A stretch of 38,763 nucleotides of DNA from Arthrobacter sp. ISL-28 (GCF_018613875.1 NZ_JAGGPJ010000049.1:1-38763), one strand, 5' to 3'; shown: positions 7,985 through 16,060, counted from the first letter of the stretch. The notes: a model not told the origin generated them from the sequence alone. Numbers and translations are program-made.

Positions 7985-9037
7985 GTGAACAATTACGACG
8001 GCGCCACCGAACCGACCGAGCAAGCTCCTCTTGTGAACGAATCGGCCGTTCCGGCGGTCCCGCCGATCACGCCCTTGGCGGAATTGCATCTGCACATTGA
8101 GGGGACCCTGGAACCCGAGCTGATCTTCGCGCTCGCCGGGCGCAACGGCATCGAACTGCCCTACGCGGATCTGGATGAGCTGCGGGCGCGCTACGAATTC
8201 ACGGACCTGCAGTCCTTCCTGGACCTGTACTACGCCAACATGGCCGTGCTGCGCACCGAGGAGGACTTCGCGGACATGACCCGCGCGTACCTGAGCCGTG
8301 CCGCCGCTGCCGGCGTGCGGCACGCGGAAATCATGCTGGATCCCCAGGCGCATCTGTCCCGCGGGGTGTCGCTCGGGACCTGCGTCAACGGGGTTGCCTC
8401 GGTTCTCGCCTCGTCACAGGAGGAGTTCGGGATTTCCACGCTGCTGATCGCCGCCTTCCTGCGGGACCTGTCGGAGGAATCGGCGCTGGAGGTTCTTGAG
8501 GCATTGCTGGCGATGAACGCGCCGATCGCTGGCATCGGACTCGATTCTGCTGAGGTGGGCAACCCGCCGACCAAGTTCGAGCGGCTGTTTGCACGGGCCA
8601 GCGAAGCAGGCCTGCGGAAGATTGCCCACGCTGGCGAGGAGGGACCGCCGTCGTACATTATCGAAGCGCTGGACGTGCTGGGAGTGGAACGGATCGACCA
8701 CGGCATCCGCTGCATGGAAGATCCCGAGCTTGTCGAGCGGCTGGTGGCCGACCGCATCCCGCTGACCGTGTGCCCGCTGTCCAATGTCAGGCTTAGGGCT
8801 GTGGACACGCTGGCCGACCACCCCCTTCCGGCGATGCTGGCGGCCGGGCTAAATGTCAGTGTGAACTCGGACGACCCCGCATACTTCGGCGGATACGTCG
8901 ACGACAACTTCACCCAGCTCGAGTCGGTGATGGGTCTGTCCGAATTTGACCGTGTCCGGCTGGCTGCCAACTCGATCGGCTCCTCGTTTGCCACCGAGGA
9001 GCGCAAGGCGGAGCTGCTGGCTGAACTCTCGGGCTGA
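7985..9037 (+). CDS. add: Adenine/adenosine deaminase family protein
   Basis: The product is 350 residues and a TIM-barrel metal-dependent deaminase. Metal and substrate motifs are ELHLHIEGTLEPELIFALA (HxH), the AEIMLDPQAH block, AHAGEEGPPSYI with the third His and the catalytic Glu region, RIDHGIRC, and SVNSDDPAYFGGYV with the metal-binding Asp. The HIEG and HAGEEGPP forms resemble bacterial adenine deaminases (adenine to hypoxanthine) more than classical adenosine deaminases (HVHLDG). I favour adenine deaminase but keep the family name. The start is a GTG at 7985; a second in-frame GTG at 8033 is possible. The frame is open for 400 bases upstream, but that part is a shadow of uvrA. It is divergent from uvrA with only 48 bases between, so the two promoters must overlap. 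Confidence 0.9.
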   Translation: MNNYDGATEPTEQAPLVNESAVPAVPPITPLAELHLHIEGTLEPELIFALAGRNGIELPYADLDELRARYEFTDLQSFLDLYYANMAVLRTEEDFADMTRAYLSRAAAAGVRHAEIMLDPQAHLSRGVSLGTCVNGVASVLASSQEEFGISTLLIAAFLRDLSEESALEVLEALLAMNAPIAGIGLDSAEVGNPPTKFERLFARASEAGLRKIAHAGEEGPPSYIIEALDVLGVERIDHGIRCMEDPELVERLVADRIPLTVCPLSNVRLRAVDTLADHPLPAMLAAGLNVSVNSDDPAYFGGYVDDNFTQLESVMGLSEFDRVRLAANSIGSSFATEERKAELLAELSG

Positions 9038-9304
9038 GGTCTCTGAGGAGAGCGGACATAAATCGTGCACATGACGACTTCAATTGAAGCCGTCCGCCGC
9101 GGATTGGCCTCTCCGCTTCAGGCAATGTTACGTTTAGGTCACCGGTTGGCGCCACGCCCTTCAGAGCGTCCTGAATGCCGTCTTGTGTGGTAAGCCTCCA
9201 GGCGGCAGTGCGAGGTGTGGCCGCAGACCGTAACTGACGTCGGCAGGACTTTGTCCCCCCATCGGACTGCCGTTTCCGCACACCCAACAGAGGCTTTTAT
9301 CCCC

Positions 9305-9964
9305 ATGCCTAGGAAAAATCTGCTGGCCATCAGCATGCTCTCGGTCCTACTCGCTACGCCGGCATGCAGTGCCGGGGCCGATGCCCAAGACTCATCGTCG
9401 CGATCATCGGGCGCGGCCAGCACTGGTGCACAGGCTAACTCCGGTGCCACCTACACCGATATATCGTCGGGAGTGGGCGTTTCCCAGAGGGCGGCAGCCG
9501 AGAAGGCCAAAATTGCCGCCAAGGCTAAGGACGCTGCGGCGGAGAAGGCTAAGGTTGCCGCGGCCGGGAAGAGCACGCCGGCGGAGAAGGCTAAAGATGC
9601 CGCGGCCAAGAAGGAAGCGGCGGCGGAGAAGGCGAGAGCCGCTGCAGCCAAGAAGAAAGCCTCAGGCAAGAAGGAGTCCGGGGAGGCTGCAGCCAGGAAG
9701 CCGGGAGCCGGCAAGGCGCGCGTGACGGTTCCGAAGCCTCCGGTGGTAACCCCCAAAGTCCCGACGCCGCCGGTGGTAACCCCCAAAGTTCCCAAGCTGG
9801 GGGAGGTAACCCCCGCCGTTCCGACGCCGCCAGTGGTAACGCCCACGGTTCCGGATCTGCGCGAGGTAACCCCTACGGTTCCGAACTCCGCCCCGGCGAC
9901 GGTTGATCCGGCGTCGTTCATCAGCATCGTCAAGGCCGCATACACAACTGCATCTATCTGGTAA
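9305..9964 (+). CDS. Secreted Ala/Lys-rich protein with five 10-residue VTP repeats
   Basis: The product is 219 residues and I do not recognise a family. MPRKNLLAISMLSVLLATPA is a signal peptide; the following Cys makes a weak lipobox (TPAC), so it may be a lipoprotein. Residues 60-140 are an Ala/Lys/Glu-rich stretch (repeated AAEKAK and AAAKK), probably a long helix. Residues 145-194 are five tandem decapeptides of the type PPVVTPKVPT, encoded by 9737-9886. The last 25 residues (ATVDPASFISIVKAAYTTAS) are more normal. The ATG at 9305 is chosen over an earlier in-frame ATG at 9215 because the signal peptide begins there. The make-up suggests a rigid, wall-spanning or nucleic-acid/teichoate-binding surface protein; this is inference. 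It ends just before a strong terminator. Confidence 0.75.
   Translation: MPRKNLLAISMLSVLLATPACSAGADAQDSSSRSSGAASTGAQANSGATYTDISSGVGVSQRAAAEKAKIAAKAKDAAAEKAKVAAAGKSTPAEKAKDAAAKKEAAAEKARAAAAKKKASGKKESGEAAARKPGAGKARVTVPKPPVVTPKVPTPPVVTPKVPKLGEVTPAVPTPPVVTPTVPDLREVTPTVPNSAPATVDPASFISIVKAAYTTASIW
9737..9886 (+). repeat. Five tandem 30-bp coding repeats
   Basis: The five units encode PPVVTPKVPT, PPVVTPKVPK, LGEVTPAVPT, PPVVTPTVPD and LREVTPTVPN. The GGTAACCCC core is kept in every unit, which points to duplication at the DNA level. Confidence 0.85.
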
Positions 9965-9981
9965 GAGGGACCTTGGCAGCA

Positions 9982-10021
9982 ATGCGGGGACTGGCCAGCA
10001 GGCCGGTCCCCGCATTTTTTT
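9982..10021 (+). terminator. Strong intrinsic terminator
   Basis: A 15-bp stem, ATGCGGGGACTGGCC (9982-9996) with GGCCGGTCCCCGCAT (10001-10015), has one G-T pair and an AGCA loop. The stem's final T begins a run of seven T (10015-10021). It sits 18 bases after the stop of the Ala/Lys-rich protein gene. Confidence 0.95.
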
Positions 10022-10174
10022 GAGCGCTGAGATGCCTGAGTCGCCGGCATGAGGCGAATTGCTTGCAGCCACTTCCAAGACCTGCTAGTCCTGTGACAGG
10101 GGCAACACGAAGGTGTAGTGCCGGGCCCTAAGCAGCAGGACCCAGACTAATGAGCGAGTCGAGGAGAGTGCAGC

Positions 10175-12472
10175 ATGCCGCGCAAGAACCCGCGGGTGGA
10201 AGAGGCTGACGAAAAAGACCTTGAGGTGGGCAAGCCGAAGGACTGGGCAGCGGGCATTCCCGGCGTCCTCCACTCCATCCAGCCTGCACTGAAGCACATG
10301 GGTGTGGGCAGGACCGAGAAGACCCTGCTCAACCTGAACCAAAAGGACGGCTTTGACTGCATGAGCTGTGCCTGGCCGGATCCCGGACACCGGAAGACTT
10401 TTGAGTTCTGTGAGAACGGCGCCAAGGCCGTTACCTGGGAAGCCACCCCGGTGGTGGTCGCGTCGGAGTTCTGGGCGGAACACCCTGTCAGTGAACTCCG
10501 GCAAAAGCCCGAGTATTGGCTGGGCATGCAGGGGCGGCTCACGGAACCGGTCTATAAACCCGCGGGGGAGGACCACTACAAGCCGGTCAGTTGGGATGAG
10601 GCGTTCAGGATTCTGGGCGACAAGCTGAATGGCCTGGCGAGCCCGGACGAGGCAGCCTTCTACACAAGTGGCCGGACGTCCAACGAGGCTGCATTCATCT
10701 ACCAGCTGTTCGTGCGGGCCTATGGAACCAACAACCTGCCGGACTGCTCCAATATGTGCCATGAATCATCGGGCTGGGCCATGGGCCAGACCATTGGCAT
10801 CGGCAAAGCCACCATTTCCTATGACGACTTTGCTAAGGCGCAGCTGATCATCATCATGGGCCAGAACCCCGGCACCAACCATCCGCGCATGCTCACCGCA
10901 CTGGAGGAAGCCAAGGAAGCCGGCTGCGAGATCGCCGCCGTCAATCCGCTCCCTGAAGCGGGACTTATGCGGTACAAGAACCCGCAAAAGGTCAAAGGGA
11001 TCGTGGGCCATGGAACTGAACTCGCGGATCAGTACCTGCAGATCCGCGTCGGCGGCGACATGGCGCTCCTGCAGGCCCTCTCCAAGAGGGTCCTCGATGC
11101 TGAAGCGAAGAATCCCGGAACCGTGCTGGACCATGAGTTCCTTGAGGAGCGCTGCCAGGGGCTGGAGGAACTCCGGGCGCACCTGGCGGAGCTGGATGAG
11201 GACACCGTCCTTGAGGCTACGGGCCTGCGCAGCGAGGAGATCGACGAACTGGCTGCCCGCTATCTGAAGGCGGACAGGGTCATCATTACGTGGGCCATGG
11301 GCATCACCCAGCACAAAAAGGGCGTCGCGACCATCAAGGAGATCATCAACCTGCTCCTGCTGCGCGGCAACATCGGCAAGCCGGGCGCCGGCGCCTCACC
11401 CATCCGCGGGCACAGCAACGTTCAAGGGGACAGAACCATGGGCATCTGGGAGCAGATGCCGCCCGCCTTCCTCGACGCCCTCGGCAAGGAGTTCGATTTT
11501 GAGCCGCCGCGTGAGCCCGGCTTGGATTCCGTCCAAACCATTCGGGGAATGCGCGACGGCGACATCAAGGTTTTCGTGGCGCTGGGAGGCAACCTCGTGG
11601 CCGCCATTTCAGACACCCACGCTGCGGAAGCGGCCATGGAGAACACGGACATGACCGTGCAGATCTCCACGAAGATCAACCGCTCGCATACCGTGACCGG
11701 CAAGGAAGCGCTCATCCTGCCCACCATGGGACGGACCGAGATAGATATGCAGGCGTCCGGACCGCAGTTCGTTTCCGTCGAAGACACCGTGTGCGCTGTG
11801 CATCCGTCGGAGGGCAAGGTGCGGCCGGTCGCGCCGAACCTGCTGTCCGAGGTGGCCATCGTCTGCCGCTTGGCACGTGAGACCGTGGCGGGAAAGACGA
11901 GTGCGGACTGGGAGGGCTTCGAAAAGAACTACGACCTCATCCGTGAGCACATCTCGCACGTCGTTAACGGATGCGAAAACTACAACGACAAGATCCGGCA
12001 AAAGGGCGGCTTCGTCCTGCCGAACGGCCCGAGGGACTCCCGCACCTTCAACACGCCCACCGGCAAAGCGATACTGACCGTCAACCACCTGGAGCACGTG
12101 GAGCGGCCGGCGGGGACCCTCATCCTGCAGTCCGTACGGTCGCACGACCAGTTCAACACCACGATCTACGGCTACAACGACCGTTACCGCGGAATCAAGA
12201 AGGGCAGGGATGTGGTCTTTGTCAGCCCCGAGGACATCAGCGAACTCGGCCTTAGTGACGGCCAGTTTGTTGACCTCCACGGGGTCTATGAGGACAACGT
12301 CGAGCGGGTGATGAGGAAGCTGCGGGTGGTGTCCTACCCCACGGCCCGGGGCTGCGCGGCCACATACTATCCGGAAGCCAACGTGCTGGTTCCGCTGGAC
12401 AGCGTGGCGGAGGGAAGCAACACGCCGGCGTCGAAAGCGGTGATAGTCAGGCTGGAACCGAGCACCGCGTGA
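10175..12472 (+). CDS. FdhF/YdeP family molybdopterin oxidoreductase
   Basis: The product is 765 residues, a typical length for the YdeP-type formate-dehydrogenase-like oxidoreductases (TIGR01701 group). The N-terminus has NQKDGFDCMSCAWPDPGHRK, the family's short cysteine cluster in place of a full 4Fe-4S ferredoxin-like domain. YTSGRTSNEAAFIYQLF, the NNLPDCSNMCHESSG block (a Cys position that could ligate Mo) and IIIMGQNPGTNHPRM form the molybdopterin dinucleotide domains. LLLLRGNIGKPGAG and PIRGHSNVQGDRTMG follow, and the C-terminal dinucleotide-binding domain begins near residue 600 (ILQSVRSHDQFNTTIYGYND). The ATG at 10175 has a GAGGAGAG site. It is cytoplasmic, with no Tat signal. YdeP is linked to acid resistance in E. 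coli; the substrate is unknown. No fdhD or mob gene lies nearby, but the convergent DUF6457 gene often accompanies molybdopterin genes. Confidence 0.93.
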   Translation: MPRKNPRVEEADEKDLEVGKPKDWAAGIPGVLHSIQPALKHMGVGRTEKTLLNLNQKDGFDCMSCAWPDPGHRKTFEFCENGAKAVTWEATPVVVASEFWAEHPVSELRQKPEYWLGMQGRLTEPVYKPAGEDHYKPVSWDEAFRILGDKLNGLASPDEAAFYTSGRTSNEAAFIYQLFVRAYGTNNLPDCSNMCHESSGWAMGQTIGIGKATISYDDFAKAQLIIIMGQNPGTNHPRMLTALEEAKEAGCEIAAVNPLPEAGLMRYKNPQKVKGIVGHGTELADQYLQIRVGGDMALLQALSKRVLDAEAKNPGTVLDHEFLEERCQGLEELRAHLAELDEDTVLEATGLRSEEIDELAARYLKADRVIITWAMGITQHKKGVATIKEIINLLLLRGNIGKPGAGASPIRGHSNVQGDRTMGIWEQMPPAFLDALGKEFDFEPPREPGLDSVQTIRGMRDGDIKVFVALGGNLVAAISDTHAAEAAMENTDMTVQISTKINRSHTVTGKEALILPTMGRTEIDMQASGPQFVSVEDTVCAVHPSEGKVRPVAPNLLSEVAIVCRLARETVAGKTSADWEGFEKNYDLIREHISHVVNGCENYNDKIRQKGGFVLPNGPRDSRTFNTPTGKAILTVNHLEHVERPAGTLILQSVRSHDQFNTTIYGYNDRYRGIKKGRDVVFVSPEDISELGLSDGQFVDLHGVYEDNVERVMRKLRVVSYPTARGCAATYYPEANVLVPLDSVAEGSNTPASKAVIVRLEPSTA

Positions 12473-12479
12473 GGCGGAG

Positions 12480-12551
12480 TGGACGGCGCGTGCGAAGCGG
12501 GGCCCGGGCCGTGCTAGGCACGTGACGGGGACTGGACGGCGCGTGCGAAGC
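12480..12551. repeat. 19-bp direct repeat in the gap after the oxidoreductase
   Basis: TGGACGGCGCGTGCGAAGC occurs at 12480-12498 and at 12533-12551. The 34 bases between hold GC-rich, partly self-complementary sequence (GGGCCCGGGCC). The purpose is unknown. Confidence 0.7.
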
Positions 12552-12638
12552 AGCTGGGCGGCTCTGCTCCGCTGACCTGTCCTCGGCCTGCCCGCCGGTC
12601 CTCGCCCTCGGGCGGCCGTCTGTCTTCGCCGCCGCCTC

Positions 12639-12989
12639 TCATTGAGCGGTGCTGGACCAGCCCTTGCTGTCCGGGCCGCCGTCGGCTCCGTGCTCGCACA
12701 ACTGCAGAGCGATTTCAGCAGCTGACTGCACGGCCTGGACCGGGGTCGTCTTGCCGTTCTGGGCGGCAAGCCCGGCGGCATAGCCGACGAGCAGGGCGCT
12801 GACGGGCCCGGCGGACTGGTTGACGGCGCGGCTGGATTCGTGCGTCAGCCGGGCAACCAGTTGCTGGTCAACCTCAAGGTCCAGAATCTGCAGCGCTTGA
12901 GTGAGACGCCGGCTCCACTGGGACAGCTCCTGATCCGCGGTTGTCCTGGCCGCGCTGCCGCCTTCGGTGCCCTCGGTGGTGGGGGTCAT
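12639..12989 (-). CDS. DUF6457-type small protein
   Basis: The product is 116 residues. After a polar N-terminus it has ELSQWSRRLTQALQILDLEV, QQLVARLTHESSRAVNQSAG and PVSALLVGYAAGLAAQNG. This fits the DUF6457 pattern of W, L and AL, then an Asp, then a helix with V-R-A-P and a closing L-G-AAG. The rest (QAVQSAAEIALQLCEHGAD) is helical, with a polar tail. The ATG at 12989 has an AAGGGAAT site. Members of this family are usually found near or fused to molybdenum-cofactor proteins such as MobA; here the gene is convergent with a molybdopterin oxidoreductase, which agrees. Its molecular function is unknown. Confidence 0.7.
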   Translation of the reverse strand: MTPTTEGTEGGSAARTTADQELSQWSRRLTQALQILDLEVDQQLVARLTHESSRAVNQSAGPVSALLVGYAAGLAAQNGKTTPVQAVQSAAEIALQLCEHGADGGPDSKGWSSTAQ

Positions 12990-13254
12990 GGGATTCCCTT
13001 CGGTTGCTGTGGAGCGGGTACGTGCGAGCGGGTACGTGTCGGGTCCGGGATATGCAGACCGCCACTATAGGCCGTTCGTTTCTGCAGCCACAATGGCTCC
13101 TGAGGTTGTCTGGTCTGCTTTCTTGCTCCACTTCAACAGGGCCACCTCGGCGCCGCGCCCGTGTTTCCAGGGTCCGGCGCCGGGATGTGCGGGCCAAAGT
13201 GGTGCAGAAATGCGCGCGGTCTGGCCCCCGCGGGCCGAGATGGGGCTCGGATTG

Positions 13255-14148
13255 CTAGGGCGTCGGGCTGCCGCCGTTGACGTTCAGCGTCTCACCAACC
13301 ACGAAGCTCGACTCCGCGGACGCCAGAAAGACGTAGGCCGGGGCAAGCTCCGCCGGCTGGCCCGCCCGGCCCAAGGGAGTGCTCTTGCCGAACTCGGGCA
13401 GGGCTTCCTTGGGTTGGCCGCTGCTAACCTGCAGCGGAGTCCAGATGGGACCGGGGGCCACAGCATTGACCCGGATTCCCTTTGGTGCCAGTTGCTGCGC
13501 GAGGCCCTTCGTGAAGTTGTTGATGCTGGCCTTGGTCGTTGCGTAGTCCAGCAGGGTGGGCGACGGGTTGTAGGCCTGGACCGACGTCGTATTGATGATC
13601 GTCGACCCCGCCGGAAGGTGGGGGACCGCCGCCTTGGTCAACCAGAACATGGCGTAGACGTTGGTTTTCAGGGTGTGGTCGAACTGTTCGTCGCTGATCT
13701 GGCCGATGTCCTCCTGGGCCACCTGCTTGCCGGCGTTGTTCACCAGAATGTCGAGGCCGCCCAGTTCGCGGAGTGCGGTGTCCACCAATTCCCGGCACGT
13801 GTCGGAGTCCTTGAGGTCGCCGGGGACCTTCACGGCTTTGCGGCCGGCCTTTTCGATGAGATTGGCGATCCTGGCTGCGTCCTCTTCCTCCTCGGGAAGG
13901 TAGGACAGCACGACGTCGGCCCCCTCCCGTGCGAACGCGATCGCAGTAGCAGCGCCGATTCCTGAGTCCGCACCGGTGACGATGGCCTTGCGCCCGTCGA
14001 GGCGGCCGGTTCCGCGGTAGCTGTCTTCTCCCAAGTCCGCCTTGGGGATCAGTTCGGCGTCGAGGCCGGGTTCGGGCTGGTCCTGCTTTGGCGGCTCAAT
14101 GTGCTCATAGGCGGTGACGGGATTCTTGAAAGTGTACTGATCAGTCAT
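13255..14148 (-). CDS. SDR family oxidoreductase (general-stress type, YghA/YdaD-like)
   Basis: The product is 297 residues and a classical short-chain dehydrogenase with an N-terminal extension. Residues 1-50 (KNPVTAYEHIEPPKQDQPEP and a GLDAELIPKAD stretch) are the extension found in YghA and Bacillus GspA/YdaD-type enzymes. Cofactor binding is KAIVTGADSGIGAATAIAFA; DILVNNAG and INTTSVQAY, then YATTK, supply the Asn, Ser, Tyr and Lys of the active site. VNAVAPGPIWTPLQ and SFVVGETLNVNGG are the usual C-terminal blocks. The start is the ATG at 14148, which has a perfect AGGAGGAG site; the frame continues upstream to 14214 without homology. The substrate is unknown (alcohol or aldehyde). A TAAGC/GCTTA inverted repeat lies 72 bases upstream. 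Confidence 0.92.
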   Translation of the reverse strand: MTDQYTFKNPVTAYEHIEPPKQDQPEPGLDAELIPKADLGEDSYRGTGRLDGRKAIVTGADSGIGAATAIAFAREGADVVLSYLPEEEEDAARIANLIEKAGRKAVKVPGDLKDSDTCRELVDTALRELGGLDILVNNAGKQVAQEDIGQISDEQFDHTLKTNVYAMFWLTKAAVPHLPAGSTIINTTSVQAYNPSPTLLDYATTKASINNFTKGLAQQLAPKGIRVNAVAPGPIWTPLQVSSGQPKEALPEFGKSTPLGRAGQPAELAPAYVFLASAESSFVVGETLNVNGGSPTP

Positions 14149-14219
14149 GGTGCTCCTCCTGACGATGGGGTTGAACACGGACAGGTTCATGGTGATTGAA
14201 CAAGCTTCCAGCAAAATGC

Positions 14220-14231
14220 TAAGCAGGCTTA
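14220..14231 (-). promoter_or_regulatory. Inverted repeat upstream of the SDR gene
   Basis: TAAGC-AG-GCTTA is an inverted repeat 72 bases upstream of the SDR start. A similar one (AGTAAGCTTACT) lies 62 bases upstream of the next minus-strand gene, and both are preceded on the minus strand by AGAA. It may be a shared operator or promoter element. Confidence 0.4.
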
Positions 14232-14382
14232 TGTTCTAGCGTATCCAGCAGTCAGCTTCGTCGCCAGTGAGTGTTCCTGGCGAGGCCGACGCCGGGGCTG
14301 TCGCCGACGTCGAGGGCTCGTCAGTAGGCGTGGCCGGGCGGAAACTCGACACCCATGCCTGGCGCCCTACTGCCCACCGCCC

Positions 14383-14492
14383 TGCTGCTCGGCGCCTACT
14401 GTTCACGGCACTGCTGCTCGGCGCCTACTGTTCACGGCACTGCTGCTCGGCGCCTACTGTTCACGGCACTGCTGCTCGGCGCCTACTGTTCA
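14383..14492. repeat. 29-bp tandem repeat, three full copies plus 23 bases
   Basis: Identical 29-bp units lie at 14383-14411, 14412-14440 and 14441-14469, followed by a 23-base partial copy at 14470-14492. On the minus strand each full copy contains GAACAGTAGGCG, which repeats the last codons and stop (GAA CAG TAG) of the adjacent acidic-protein gene. The array lies just downstream of that gene. There are no spacers, so it is not a CRISPR. Confidence 0.95.
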
Positions 14493-14509
14493 ATTCCTAA
14501 CTTCACCGC

Positions 14510-14800
14510 CTACTGTTCGGCGCCGCCGTGCAGGCTGTCATCGCTGCTGTCGCCTGAGGGTACATCCCGGGTGTCATCCGGGAGGTCCATGCTGCCGCGC
14601 GCTTCGGCCATGGTCGGCCCGCCGGCTGGAACGTCATAGCGCTCAGGGCGGATTCCGTGGGATTGCTCCTCGATGAGCGCCTGCTCTTCGCTGAAGCGGA
14701 TAGCATTTGCATCATCGCCGGCATCGCCCGGGACGTCGTCACGGACCTTTGAAGGGTCCGGAACTATAAAGCCGTTTTCGTGCGCGTTCTGTTCGCTCAT
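14510..14800 (-). CDS. Small acidic hypothetical protein
   Basis: The product is 96 residues, strongly acidic and probably disordered (SKVRDDVPGDAGDDANAIRF, then EEQALIEEQSHGIRPERYDV and many Asp/Ser). I see no signal peptide, membrane segment or known domain. The ATG at 14800 has a good AAGGAT site seven bases upstream, so it is probably translated; the frame extends seven codons further without support. It ends GGAEQ-stop, and that 3' end resembles the 29-bp tandem repeats that follow. A perfect 12-bp palindrome lies upstream. The neighbourhood (stress-type SDR) suggests a stress role, which is only a guess. Confidence 0.65.
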   Translation of the reverse strand: MSEQNAHENGFIVPDPSKVRDDVPGDAGDDANAIRFSEEQALIEEQSHGIRPERYDVPAGGPTMAEARGSMDLPDDTRDVPSGDSSDDSLHGGAEQ

Positions 14801-14861
14801 GGTTTTATCCTTCCAATGCACTGCTGCTCACAATTGCTGCTGCCCTATATTCAGGGCATAT

Positions 14862-14873
14862 AGTAAGCTTACT
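14862..14873. promoter_or_regulatory. Perfect palindrome in the divergent intergenic region
   Basis: AGTAAGCTTACT is self-complementary. It sits 62 bases upstream of the acidic-protein start and 218 bases upstream of the X25-fusion gene. Next to it, GCCCT (14842-14846) and AGGGC (14853-14857) form a small hairpin. The 290-base gap holds nothing else that I recognise. Confidence 0.5.
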
Positions 14874-15090
14874 TTCTATCGTGATTGGCGGGAAATACCG
14901 TTGCACCCTGGCCCCGCTTCAGCCTCAAGAGATCCGCGCCGAATGCCCCGAATATCCGAGATAACGCATCCACTTCCGCTGCATTCGCGTCATAGTCGGT
15001 CGCGACACGCAGAGTTAACCGTTTGAAGTCGCCAGAATTAACCTCCGCACGGCAAACTACTGGGGGAACAATCGCTCTATAAGGGGAACT

Positions 15091-15966
15091 ATGCGCAAGA
15101 CTGCCGCAGAAAACACCAACTTCCGGCTTAAGGCCGTGCTGGACGTTCTGGCAGAGGGGGTGTTGACTGGTGAGTCGCAGAATGCCGGTGAAGTACTGGC
15201 CGAAGCGCTCGTGCGTGTTCCGCTGAACGCCTACGAGGCTGAGCTGCTCAGCGGGGGCATTCCTCGCGGACACAAGTCGCTCACCACTGCCACGGCCAAG
15301 CTCGTCAAGGCCGGCTGGCTGGTCAAGGGCCGCTCCGGCTGGACCATCACCGAAGACGGCCTGCGTGCCACGGTGGCCTTCCCGGATGAAGCCAGCTTTG
15401 CCGCCGCGCTCGACGCCGGAACTCCGGTTCCTGCGGGCACGCCGCTTCCGGTGGCCGCACCCGCCAAGCCGGCCGCCAAGAAGGCATCGGCCGCCAAGGC
15501 TGAAAAGGCTCCGGCCAAGGGTGAGAAGGCTCCGACCAAGACTGCCAAGGTCGTGGACAAGGCTGCCAAGCTGATCGAGGACGCGGTGGCTCCGGTCGCC
15601 AAGGCCGTGCGCGGCAAGAAGGCCGAGGCGGCGTCCGAGCCTGAAGCGCCCGCCGTCGAAACTGTCCCGCAGCCGGAAGCAGTGGCCGTTGCAGGCGACT
15701 TCAACACTCTGCTCGGTGCACCGGAAAACTGGGCTCCGCAGTACGACGAAGCACAGATGGAGCTCGACTCCCTGGATCAGCTCTGGAAGCTGACGGCTGA
15801 CATCCCGGCCGGTTACTACACCTTCAAGATCGCGCTGAACCGCTCCTGGGAAGAGAACTACGGCGCTTTCGGCGCGTTCGACGGTGCGAACCACGAACTG
15901 CACCACGACGGCGGCAGCCTCACCATCCGGTACGACCACCGCACCCGCGACATCACCGTCAACTGA
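15091..15966 (+). CDS. Winged-helix (Mrr-N-like) protein fused to a pullulanase X25-type domain
   Basis: The product is 291 residues with three parts. Residues 10-95 (FRLKAVLDVLAEGVL, GHKSLTTATAKLVKAGWLVK, GRSGWTITEDGLRATVAF) look like a winged helix of the Mrr N-terminal kind: paired helices, a small wing and the 'W.iTe.G' motif. Residues 115-195 are a Lys/Ala/Pro-rich linker with repeated EKAP and KAAK, resembling a histone-H1 tail. Residues 196-291 match the X25 domain of pullulanases and amylases (VAVAGDFNTLLG, LWKLTADIPAGYYTFKIALN, SWEENYG, DGANHELHHDGGSLTIRYDH). No signal peptide is present, so it should be cytoplasmic. The ATG at 15091 has an AAGGGGA site. It may be a nucleoid- or polymer-binding protein; the function is unknown. 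Confidence 0.8.
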   Translation: MRKTAAENTNFRLKAVLDVLAEGVLTGESQNAGEVLAEALVRVPLNAYEAELLSGGIPRGHKSLTTATAKLVKAGWLVKGRSGWTITEDGLRATVAFPDEASFAAALDAGTPVPAGTPLPVAAPAKPAAKKASAAKAEKAPAKGEKAPTKTAKVVDKAAKLIEDAVAPVAKAVRGKKAEAASEPEAPAVETVPQPEAVAVAGDFNTLLGAPENWAPQYDEAQMELDSLDQLWKLTADIPAGYYTFKIALNRSWEENYGAFGAFDGANHELHHDGGSLTIRYDHRTRDITVN

Positions 15967-16060
15967 ACCGGCTCGTCGGTCGAGTCGGATATCGACTGAC
16001 ACGCTCGTGAACTAGCGTCGACTACGCGGCTGATGAACTGATTCAGTTCGGGACGTAGCC

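Noticed and set aside
10175..12472. Calling the oxidoreductase a true formate dehydrogenase
   Set aside because: It lacks the N-terminal 4Fe-4S domain and formate dehydrogenase partners; it fits the FdhF/YdeP group of unknown substrate.
14383..14492. CRISPR-like array of 29-bp repeats
   Set aside because: The repeats are directly adjacent, with no spacers, and derive from the neighbouring gene end; no cas genes are present.
14869..16002. Long minus-strand frame opposite the X25 fusion
   Set aside because: The plus strand carries a clear ribosome site, winged helix and X25 domain; the antisense translation has no family features.
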